Assembly: GCA_900554095.1 (NCBI GenBank)
Contig: USGC01000009.1
Span: forward strand, 1 to 23,744
Source: an uncultured bacterium
Lineage (GTDB): Bacteria; Cyanobacteriota; Vampirovibrionia; Gastranaerophilales; Gastranaerophilaceae
Direction of reading: 5' to 3'
DNA length: 23,744 nt
The notes under the pieces were generated by a model. It was not told the DNA's origin and ran no database searches. It was given only the letters and a program-made list of their open reading frames with translations. Every line of letters begins with the position of its first letter. Position 1 is the stretch's first letter. This document shows positions 15,177 through 21,074 of this stretch, piece after piece. The translations under genes were made by a program, and so were the position numbers.

Positions 15177-15641
15177 ATGTTCGTGAATTCTATAAGAAAT
15201 TTAAATACAGCATATTTTAAAGGGCAGGAAAATGCGGCTGTTCAGCCGGCCGAAACGGCGTACAAAACAGTTCAAACACAGCAGGCAGCAGAAAATACCG
15301 ACACGGCTTTGACAAAAACCGGGCAAGATGCAGCATTACCGCCTCAATCTCAAGCCGATAAATTTCAGAGGGAACAAGCTCTGAGAGATCTCCAGATCCC
15401 GACTGTTGCGCAAATAAACAAAATGCAAAGCACGCAAAAACTTTTAGGTGGTACGGTTGCTGCTGTTGGTTTGCTGGGGATGTGCTCTGCTTTCGCTCCT
15501 AAAAAGTGGGTAAGATGTTTGTTTGCAATTCCTGTCGGAGCTATGATTACTTATCTTGGTGTAAACATGTTTGACTCGGCAAAATCGCTTGACAAATTAA
15601 AAGACATCGTTTCAGATAAAAACCAGCCTTTTTACAAATAG
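15177..15641 (+). CDS. Small membrane protein with Gln/Ala-rich N-terminus, unknown function
   Basis: A 154-residue protein with a strong AGGAGGT site (15164-15170) seven bases before the ATG. Residues 1-16 (MFVNSIRNLNTAYFKG) form a short Asn-rich segment ending Phe-Lys-Gly. Residues 17-65 are low-complexity Gln/Ala/Thr-rich and likely disordered. Two hydrophobic segments, about 88-107 and 111-131, form a membrane hairpin, and the charged tail ends NQPFYK. There is no signal peptide. Function unknown. It is upstream of the thioredoxin gene but separated by 95 bases containing a candidate promoter, so it is probably a separate unit. Confidence 0.7.
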   Translation: MFVNSIRNLNTAYFKGQENAAVQPAETAYKTVQTQQAAENTDTALTKTGQDAALPPQSQADKFQREQALRDLQIPTVAQINKMQSTQKLLGGTVAAVGLLGMCSAFAPKKWVRCLFAIPVGAMITYLGVNMFDSAKSLDKLKDIVSDKNQPFYK

Positions 15642-15701
15642 CCTGTGAGGATAGGCTTAATATCAGCCGGTCGGTGTTTAAAAAAAATCCTTTTTAGTTT
15701 A

Positions 15702-15710
15702 TGCTATTAT
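15702..15710 (+). promoter_or_regulatory. Candidate extended -10 promoter before the thioredoxin gene
   Basis: TGCTATTAT is an extended -10 element (TG at 15702-15703, TATTAT at 15705-15710). No clear -35 box is seen at 16-18 bases, which an extended -10 can tolerate. The AAAAGGAGA ribosome site and the ATG at 15737 follow. Confidence 0.45.
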
Positions 15711-15736
15711 GTAGTAATTAAAAAGGAGAAATTCTC

Positions 15737-16129
15737 ATGAAAAAAAATCTAATTATTATCGGTTTAATTTTTGTTATTCCGCTAGTTGCGTTTTGGGCTT
15801 TGAATAAATCAAACTCAACAACAGCAAAAACGACAGCCGACATTGCAAATAAACCTCAGGTTATGAAATTTACGTCAACAATGTGTCTTGACTGTCAGAA
15901 GATGAATAAACTTTTTAAAGAAGTTTTCCCAAAATATGAAGATAAAATTGTTTTAACAGAAATCCAAGTTCAAGACGGGCAGGACTTCACAAATCAACAG
16001 ATTAAAAAACATAACGTAACATTAGTTCCTACAATGATATTCTTTGATTCTGATGGAAAGCAGGTAAAAAGAATTGAGGGCGCTATCGAAAAAGAAGAAT
16101 TGGAAAAATATTTACAAGGACTTAAATAA
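15737..16129 (+). CDS. Membrane-anchored thioredoxin-fold protein
   Basis: A 130-residue protein. An N-terminal hydrophobic segment (about 4-23) acts as signal anchor, placing a thioredoxin fold outside the cytoplasmic membrane. The redox site is C50-L-D-C53 (in TSTMCLDCQKM) and the cis-Pro strand is LVPTMIFFD near 97-105. The family exchanges dithiol/disulfide with periplasmic partners. Its stop codon overlaps the ATG of ccdA by one base (TAATG), so the two are translationally coupled. Together they resemble the separated catalytic and membrane modules of DsbD. CLDC is not the CGPC of cytoplasmic thioredoxin. The downstream substrate (cytochrome c, methionine sulfoxide reductase or misfolded exported proteins) cannot be told. 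Confidence 0.85.
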   Translation: MKKNLIIIGLIFVIPLVAFWALNKSNSTTAKTTADIANKPQVMKFTSTMCLDCQKMNKLFKEVFPKYEDKIVLTEIQVQDGQDFTNQQIKKHNVTLVPTMIFFDSDGKQVKRIEGAIEKEELEKYLQGLK

Positions 16130-16830
16130 TGAATTACGTTGAACTATTTACACAAAGCGGCTCATTGCCAATGTTATTTGGTTTGTCGTTCTTGGGCGGG
16201 CTGGTGGCATCGGTTTCACCATGTTCTCTTGCGATGCTTCCGATAATAATCGGTTACGTGGGCGGTTATAACAACGAAAAACCCGCCAAAACTCTTTTAC
16301 AAATGTTTATGTTTGTAATGGGCACAGCAATAGTTTTTTCTGTGATAGGGATAATTTGTGCTGTTACAGGTAAAGTTTTTGCCGCATTTGCGGGCGGATA
16401 CTTTGGGATTATACTCGCTGCTATTGTTCTGGTAATGGGCTTAAAGCTTGTCGGGATATTAGATTTCGATCTTCCAGTCCTTATAAAAGAAATGCCTAAA
16501 AGCGAAGGACATAATATTTATCTTTACCCGGTGCTTTTGGGGATGGTGTTTGCACTAGCAGGAACACCCTGCTCGACGCCGATTTTAGCTGCTATAATGG
16601 CATTTGCGTCATTGTCTGCAAACCTTGTACAGGCAATCATAATGCTGTTTTTGTTTGCTCTTGGCCAAGGCCTTATACTAATTCTTGCGGGGTTCTTGAC
16701 AAGCCGTTTGAAAAGTTGGAAAAACTTTTACAAAATATCAGATGTGCTTCTGAGATTGAGTGGCGTACTTTTAATCCTTGCCTCATTATATATTTTTTAT
16801 AAGATTTTCTCGCCTCTTATTGTAAAATAA
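16129..16830 (+). CDS. ccdA: CcdA/DsbD-type transmembrane thiol transporter
   Basis: A 233-residue, six-helix membrane protein of the CcdA / DsbD-beta family. It carries electrons from cytoplasmic thioredoxin to an extracytoplasmic thiol protein. The two family cysteines are visible: C32 in SVSPCSL near the end of the first helix, and C148 in GTPCSTP in the fourth. The helix 1 glycine run (GLSFLGGLVASVSPCS) is typical. A ribosome site (AAGGAC) lies in the end of the thioredoxin gene, whose stop overlaps this start. The partner is almost certainly that membrane-anchored thioredoxin. The length is normal for CcdA. The following ribH gene is 50 bases away. Confidence 0.9.
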   Translation: MNYVELFTQSGSLPMLFGLSFLGGLVASVSPCSLAMLPIIIGYVGGYNNEKPAKTLLQMFMFVMGTAIVFSVIGIICAVTGKVFAAFAGGYFGIILAAIVLVMGLKLVGILDFDLPVLIKEMPKSEGHNIYLYPVLLGMVFALAGTPCSTPILAAIMAFASLSANLVQAIIMLFLFALGQGLILILAGFLTSRLKSWKNFYKISDVLLRLSGVLLILASLYIFYKIFSPLIVK

Positions 16831-16836
16831 CCTCAA

Positions 16837-16859
16837 CTGTTGTAAAATAATAACAACAG
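16837..16859 (+). other. Hairpin and direct repeat between ccdA and ribH
   Basis: CTGTTGT (16837-16843) and ACAACAG (16853-16859) form a 7-base stem with a 9-base loop. TTGTAAAATAA occurs twice, at 16820-16830 (covering the ccdA stop) and 16840-16850. There is no T run, so termination is unlikely. The gap is too short to hold an FMN riboswitch, and no RFN-like element is seen. Confidence 0.45.
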
Positions 16860-16880
16860 ACGAGTGTTAGGAGAAAACTT

Positions 16881-17342
16881 ATGAATACATATGAAGGACA
16901 GTTAGTTGCGGCAAATGAAAAATTTTGTATAATTCTATCGAGATTTAATGACTTTATAGGCTCAAAGCTTCTGTCAGGCGCGGTAGACGAACTTAAACGC
17001 CACGGTGTTGCAGACGAAAATATTGATATAGTAAAAGTGCCCGGCGCTTTTGAAATTCCGCTTGCCGCTCAAAAATGTGCAAAGTCAGGCAAGTATAATG
17101 CAATTATTACGTTAGGGGCAATAATCCGCGGTGCAACAACGCATTTTGAATATGTAAGCGCAGAACTTTCAAAAGGCATAGCGCAGATAAGTCTTCAAAC
17201 CGGAATTCCTGTAATTTTCGGGGTGCTTACAACAGAAAATATTGAGCAGGCAATTGAAAGAGCCGGTACAAAAGCCGGAAACAAAGGTTCTGATGCTGCA
17301 AAATCGGCTATTGAAATGGCGAATTTAATGAAATTAATATAG
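16881..17342 (+). CDS. ribH: 6,7-dimethyl-8-ribityllumazine synthase
   Basis: A 153-residue enzyme of riboflavin synthesis. It condenses 5-amino-6-ribitylaminouracil with 3,4-dihydroxy-2-butanone 4-phosphate to give the lumazine that riboflavin synthase uses. Visible family motifs are SRFND near the substrate site, VPGAFEIPLAAQ (about 54-65), GAIIRGATTHFEYV with catalytic-type H88, and GIPVIFGVLTTEN (about 111-123). The length matches the icosahedral/pentameric family. No other rib genes lie nearby, so the pathway is not clustered here. The AGGAGA ribosome site is well placed. It probably shares a transcript with ccdA upstream and murQ 28 bases downstream. Confidence 0.97.
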   Translation: MNTYEGQLVAANEKFCIILSRFNDFIGSKLLSGAVDELKRHGVADENIDIVKVPGAFEIPLAAQKCAKSGKYNAIITLGAIIRGATTHFEYVSAELSKGIAQISLQTGIPVIFGVLTTENIEQAIERAGTKAGNKGSDAAKSAIEMANLMKLI

Positions 17343-17370
17343 TGTTTATAGAATATAAAAGGAGTTATGT

Positions 17371-18264
17371 ATGAGTGAGGTTATTACTGAGTTTCGGAAT
17401 GAAAACACCAAGGATATTGATCTTTTGCCGACAATTGATATTGTGAAAAAGATGAATGACGAGGATAAGCTTGTTGCACTTGCAGTAGAAGATGAATCTG
17501 AAAATATTGCAGCAGCCATTGATTTGATAGCAAAACAGTTTCTAAAAGGCGGCAGGCTTTTTTATTTCGGGGCTGGAACGTCAGGCAGATTAGGAATTTT
17601 AGATGCCTCAGAATGTCCTCCTACATTTTCCGTTTCGCCGGAAATGGTGCAAGGTATTATTGCGGGCGGCGATACAGCAATCCGCAATGCAGTCGAAGGT
17701 GCAGAAGATAATGAGGAGGTTGGCTGGAAGGATGCTTCAATGCTTACAGCAGAGGATGTTGCAGTGGTAATTTCAGCAAGTGGTAACCCTAAGTATCTTC
17801 TTGGCGTGTTAAAGCGTGCAGAGGAAGTTGGAGCAAAGACAATTGCGGTTACTTGCAACTCTAAAGGCAGAATAGCAGAAGAAGCAGGACTTGTGATTTG
17901 TGCGGAAGTCGGCCCTGAAGTAATTGCGGGTTCAAGCCGCTTGAAAGCTGGCACAGCACAAAAAATGATTTTGAATATGCTCACAACCGGTGCTATGATT
18001 AAGATAGGTAAAACTTATGAAAATTTCATGATTGATTTGCAAGCCAAAAATGAAAAATTGAAAGATAGAGCAATAAGAATTGTTGCACAGATTGCCAATG
18101 TTTCTCATACAGACGCGCTTTCAGCATTGTTAAAGTCTGATTGGGAAATAAAAACAGCAATAATTTCACTAGAAATGGGCTTGGAAGTTGAAAAAGCACG
18201 CGAAGAACTTAAAAAACACAGAGGCGTATTAAGAAAACTTCTCAACGCTAAAACTGCAATCTAA
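17371..18264 (+). CDS. murQ: N-acetylmuramic acid 6-phosphate etherase
   Basis: A 297-residue SIS-domain enzyme that cleaves the lactyl ether of MurNAc-6-phosphate to GlcNAc-6-phosphate and D-lactate in peptidoglycan recycling. The family motifs are clear: FGAGTSGRLGILDASECPPT carries E81, and AVEGAEDNEE carries E112, the equivalents of E. coli catalytic Glu83 and Glu114. The SIS block VVISASGNPKYLLGVLKRA and the GSSRLKAGTAQKMILNMLTT segment follow. The start has an AAAAGGAG site. The usual partners (a MurP-type transporter, AnmK, AmgK) are not adjacent, so it may recycle the cell's own wall or environmental muropeptides. The gap to gpsA is 10 bases. Confidence 0.97.
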   Translation: MSEVITEFRNENTKDIDLLPTIDIVKKMNDEDKLVALAVEDESENIAAAIDLIAKQFLKGGRLFYFGAGTSGRLGILDASECPPTFSVSPEMVQGIIAGGDTAIRNAVEGAEDNEEVGWKDASMLTAEDVAVVISASGNPKYLLGVLKRAEEVGAKTIAVTCNSKGRIAEEAGLVICAEVGPEVIAGSSRLKAGTAQKMILNMLTTGAMIKIGKTYENFMIDLQAKNEKLKDRAIRIVAQIANVSHTDALSALLKSDWEIKTAIISLEMGLEVEKAREELKKHRGVLRKLLNAKTAI

Positions 18265-18274
18265 TAAGGATAGA

Positions 18275-19297
18275 ATGGAAAGAAGGGAAAGACAGATGAA
18301 ATTAACAGTAATAGGTGCAGGATGCTGGGGCTTAACACTTGCGTGGCTGTTGAGCGGGAATTTCGATGACGTAACAGTTTGGGGCCGAGAACAAGATTTG
18401 TCCGAAGATCTTCTGAAAAATAAGCACACTTCAAAACCTCTTGAAGTCCAGCTTGCAGACAAAGTTGAAATTACATCTGATTTGGCAAAAGCTATTGAAA
18501 ATGCCGATATAATCCTCTCTGTCGTTGCGACATCGGGTACTCGTGATGTTTGCGAAAATCTTAAAAAAGCAGGAATTAAACCGGAGCAGATTTTGGTCAA
18601 TGCCTCAAAAGGTATTGAATTACCTTCTTTGATGAGAATGTCAGAGGTTATAAAAGACGTTTTGCCAGAGCAAAAACTTGCGATACTTTCGGGCCCTACT
18701 CTTGCAAAAGAAGTTTTGGCCGGACTTCCTACTGCGGCCTCTGTTGCTTGTGAAGATATAAAAGTTGCTGAATTTGTTCAAAAAGCCTGCACTGTACCTT
18801 CAAAATTCAGACTATACACAAATACAGACGTAATTGGTGTGGAGCTTGGCGGAAGCCTTAAAAACGTAATTGCAATAGCTTCAGGTTTTGCAAAAACAAT
18901 GGGGCTTGGCGACAATTGCACAGGCTCCCTTTTAACCCGCGGAATGGCTGAAATTGTACGTGTAAGTATACAACTTGGTGCAAATCCTTCAACATTATAC
19001 GGCTTATCAGGCATGGGTGATTTAATTGCTACCTGCTCAAGCCCTATGTCAAGAAATTACACTGTAGGTTCAATGCTTGCAAAAGGCAAAAAAATTGACG
19101 ACATTCTCAATGAATTAGGTTCTGTTGCAGAAGGCGTCAAGACTTCTAAAGCTATTTGCGAATTAGCTAAAAAGTTAGGAATAGAAGTCCCGGTGTCAGC
19201 CGCGATTTATGAAGCCGTATACACGGACATTACGCCAAATGCGCTTTTAGAAAAACTCATGAACAGAAAATTGAAAGAAGAAGAAAGATACGTTTAA
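18275..19297 (+). CDS. gpsA: Glycerol-3-phosphate dehydrogenase [NAD(P)+]
   Basis: GpsA reduces dihydroxyacetone phosphate to sn-glycerol-3-phosphate, the backbone precursor of phospholipids, in the cytoplasm. The Rossmann motif GAGCWGLTLA opens the protein. SKGIE and LSGPTLAKEV follow, then GVELGGSLKNVIAIASG with the family Lys (K196 in this numbering), then LGDNCTGSLLTRGMAEI, GLSGMGDLIATCSS and the EGVKTSKA segment. The full frame gives 340 residues. The ATG at 18275 has AAGGA four bases upstream. An in-frame ATG at 18296 (Met8, just before KLTVIGAG, with AAGGG upstream) gives 333 residues and is nearly as good. It is 10 bases after murQ and one base before the RicT-like gene. Confidence 0.96.
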   Translation: MERRERQMKLTVIGAGCWGLTLAWLLSGNFDDVTVWGREQDLSEDLLKNKHTSKPLEVQLADKVEITSDLAKAIENADIILSVVATSGTRDVCENLKKAGIKPEQILVNASKGIELPSLMRMSEVIKDVLPEQKLAILSGPTLAKEVLAGLPTAASVACEDIKVAEFVQKACTVPSKFRLYTNTDVIGVELGGSLKNVIAIASGFAKTMGLGDNCTGSLLTRGMAEIVRVSIQLGANPSTLYGLSGMGDLIATCSSPMSRNYTVGSMLAKGKKIDDILNELGSVAEGVKTSKAICELAKKLGIEVPVSAAIYEAVYTDITPNALLEKLMNRKLKEEERYV

Positions 19298-19298
19298 A

Positions 19299-20225
19299 AT
19301 GAAATTTGCCGTAAACTATATAAAAAACACATTTCACCCGTTGGAAATCCCTGACAATATAACTCTTGAAGACGGGCAGATGGTAATTGTTCGGACTGAC
19401 AAAGGCGAGGAAGCTTTAAAAGCCTTTTTAGTAAATACAAAGATTTCCCAGATTTGGGAAAAAGCTAAAAATAAACCGGAAGCTCTTCCGTTGATAAGGG
19501 TAATGACGCAGCGGGACTTGCAGACGCTGGATGAGATTAAAAAAGAGGAAGTTACGGCTTTTTTCAAATGTCAAGCCCTTGTTAAACAGCATAAGCTTTC
19601 GATGAATTTAGTGCAATGCCGAATTACGTTTGACAGGCGTAAAATAACATTCTATTATACGGCTCCGGAAAGAGTTGACTTTAGAGCACTTTTAAAGGAT
19701 TTAACACAGACATTTACACGTGTACGCATTGACCTTAGGCACATCGGCGTGCGAGATGAAACCTCAATTTTAGAAGGAACAGGGCTTTGCGGACGTCCAT
19801 TCTGCTGCTCAAGTTTCTTGAGAAAATTTGCGACAATTAACGTTAAACTTGCAAAAGACCAAGGTATGCCAATTGCTCCTGGCAAAATCTCCGGCACTTG
19901 CGGCCGTTTGTTGTGCTGTCTAACATATGAATACTCAAATTACATAGACGCAGCAAAGGGCATGCCGCCTGTTGGCTGTTCTGTTATGACACCTGATGGA
20001 CTTGGTAAAGTTTGCTATTTGCAGTTTTTGAGCGGCAAGGTTGCTGTTAAAATGGAAGATGGTAAAGTTAAAGAATTCTTAAAAGGTGATATAGAAATGG
20101 TTGACGCTGATGTCAATGTTGAGATTGAAACACCGGTAATTGCGGCTTACACAGAAGAAACCGATGCCTCTATTGATATCCGCCAGTTAGAAGACGATCG
20201 AAACAGCTCGACGGGAAATGTTTAG
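19299..20225 (+). CDS. ricT: PSP1-domain protein of the RicT/YaaT family
   Basis: A 308-residue protein. The central PSP1 region (about residues 55-240) has the family signature RIDLRHIGVRDETSILEGTG. Two Cys clusters follow: C164-GRPF-C169-C170 and C201-GRLL-C206-C207. In Bacillus subtilis, RicT (YaaT) with RicA and RicF forms an iron-sulfur Y-complex that affects RNase Y-dependent mRNA maturation, and these cysteines are the likely cluster ligands. The symbol is given by family membership. No RicA or RicF gene is nearby, and whether the same complex exists here is unknown. The C-terminal tail (about 265-308) is acidic and not conserved. It starts one base after the gpsA stop, so it is coupled; the ribosome site is weak (AAGAAGAAAG within gpsA). 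Confidence 0.88.
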   Translation: MKFAVNYIKNTFHPLEIPDNITLEDGQMVIVRTDKGEEALKAFLVNTKISQIWEKAKNKPEALPLIRVMTQRDLQTLDEIKKEEVTAFFKCQALVKQHKLSMNLVQCRITFDRRKITFYYTAPERVDFRALLKDLTQTFTRVRIDLRHIGVRDETSILEGTGLCGRPFCCSSFLRKFATINVKLAKDQGMPIAPGKISGTCGRLLCCLTYEYSNYIDAAKGMPPVGCSVMTPDGLGKVCYLQFLSGKVAVKMEDGKVKEFLKGDIEMVDADVNVEIETPVIAAYTEETDASIDIRQLEDDRNSSTGNV

Positions 20226-20233
20226 CTGCCCCC

Positions 20234-20259
20234 TTGAATTTGTCAAAATATGGGATAAT
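20234..20259 (+). promoter_or_regulatory. Possible leftover promoter of the decayed prepilin gene
   Basis: TTGAAT (20234-20239) and GATAAT (20254-20259) with a short 14-base spacer. They lie just upstream of the pilin remnant, in a position similar to the good promoter before the prepilin at 106. The spacing is poor, so activity is doubtful. AGTTAA-like units repeat between about 20266 and 20297. Confidence 0.25.
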
Positions 20260-20287
20260 GGTAATAGTTAAAAAGTTAAAGAGTTAA

Positions 20288-20413
20288 TAAGTTAAAAAAA
20301 TTACGCCCGCAGAGGTTTTGATAACACTTGGATAATCGGAATAATCGCAGCAATGCTGCCAACTTTGATTATGTATAACGGCTGGAAAATCCCGGATGAT
20401 TTACCCAAGGAAA
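20288..20413 (+). pseudogene. Decayed prepilin remnant (two ends of the gene joined)
   Basis: From 20303 one frame reads TPAEVLITLG, and from 20332 the next frame reads IIGIIAAMLPTLIMYNGWKI followed by PDDLPKE. The first part is the prepilin N-terminal signal (compare FTLAEVLITLGIIGVVAALTLP at 106). The second ends in the NGWKIPDDYPK motif that closes the prepilin-like gene at its C-terminus (about 730-770). One base is missing at the GG-ATA junction, a codon is lost in AAM-LPTL, Leu has changed to Pro, and the whole middle of the gene (several hundred bases) is deleted. No start codon or ribosome site remains. Clearly non-functional as a pilin. Confidence 0.8.
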
Positions 20414-20427
20414 ATTACTTATTAAGT

Positions 20428-21027
20428 TTATTTAACTTCCTTGAAAAACTCGTCGGATATCAGTTGTGAATATTTTTTCTTTTCATTAACTGATATCAAA
20501 AGTCTTTGTTCGCCGTTTTTGTTTTCCGCAACTGAAATTATACCGGCGATTTCACCGATTGGAAGTTTTTTTGCTTTTGCTTCAAACTTTACATAATTGG
20601 CGTCCTTGCCGAAAGATTTTAGTGTTCCGCGTTTGGTAATTTTCAATTCATCAACTTGAAGGGTTTGATATTTTACTTTTTTTGTTAGATTAATCAATTT
20701 TTCTTCGACTTTATCAGAATTAATGTCTTGTTTTGTTAAAAGCGGTTTGGCTTGTTCATCAACAACAACCATTTTTTGCCCGGAAGCCTTGTGCTCTGCT
20801 ACAACTCCGTTATAACCCATAATTCCGGCTGCACGTTCAAGTTCAAATTCATCGCTGATATTTGAAAAATCACCGACTTTTTCTGCTCTTTTCATAAGCT
20901 CATCTTGCGGAGGGTTAAGAAAATTGTTTACATATCCACCGACCAATTTCCCGCCTCCAAGCGACACAAAGCCTACGACTGCAAGAGTTATAAGTATTGA
21001 CATGAAAATATTTTTTAAACAACCCAT
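20428..21027 (-). CDS. Membrane-anchored protein of unknown function
   Basis: A 199-residue protein with one N-terminal hydrophobic segment (about 7-30, ending GGGKLVGGY), most likely an uncleaved signal anchor. The rest lies outside the membrane as a mixed alpha/beta domain with Lys-rich segments (TKKVKYQTLQVDELKITKRG). The Cys at position 3 is not in a lipobox. The start at 21027 has an AAGGA site nine bases upstream. It is transcribed divergently from mutS, and the two promoters overlap. A 7-base inverted repeat (20406-20412 / 20437-20443) spans its stop codon. I do not recognise the family and see no functional link to mismatch repair. Confidence 0.7.
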   Translation of the reverse strand: MGCLKNIFMSILITLAVVGFVSLGGGKLVGGYVNNFLNPPQDELMKRAEKVGDFSNISDEFELERAAGIMGYNGVVAEHKASGQKMVVVDEQAKPLLTKQDINSDKVEEKLINLTKKVKYQTLQVDELKITKRGTLKSFGKDANYVKFEAKAKKLPIGEIAGIISVAENKNGEQRLLISVNEKKKYSQLISDEFFKEVK

Positions 21028-21055
21028 TTGTATATTCCTTATTTTGTGTTATAAT
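21028..21055 (+). promoter_or_regulatory. mutS promoter
   Basis: TTGTAT (21028-21033), a 16-base spacer and a perfect TATAAT (21050-21055), with an extended TG at 21047-21048. The ATG of mutS is 12 bases beyond the -10 box, so the predicted leader is only about 5-6 bases and contains no ribosome site. Confidence 0.65.
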
Positions 21056-21074
21056 TTTATTATAGCTATGTCAA
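21048..21074 (-). promoter_or_regulatory. Divergent promoter of the 20428-21027 gene
   Basis: On the minus strand, TTGACA (21069-21074) lies across the mutS start codon. TATAAC (21048-21053) follows after a 15-base spacer. The -10 box overlaps that of mutS, so the polymerases cannot occupy both at once. The -35 is perfect and the spacer short. Confidence 0.45.

Noticed and set aside
15640..15656. AGCCT/AGGCT stem after the small membrane protein gene as terminator
   Set aside because: Only five base pairs, an 8-base loop and no T run directly after it.
16831..16880. FMN riboswitch upstream of ribH
   Set aside because: Only 50 bases separate ccdA and ribH, far too short, and no RFN-type conserved blocks are present.
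20266..20300. AGTTAA-like units as a CRISPR or iteron array
   Set aside because: Only three or four imperfect 6-9 base units without spacers; simple AT-rich drift next to a pseudogene explains them.
20924..21067. 48-residue N-terminal extension of MutS
   Set aside because: It overlaps the divergent gene and the mutS promoter, and the MutS family N-terminus fits a start at 21068.
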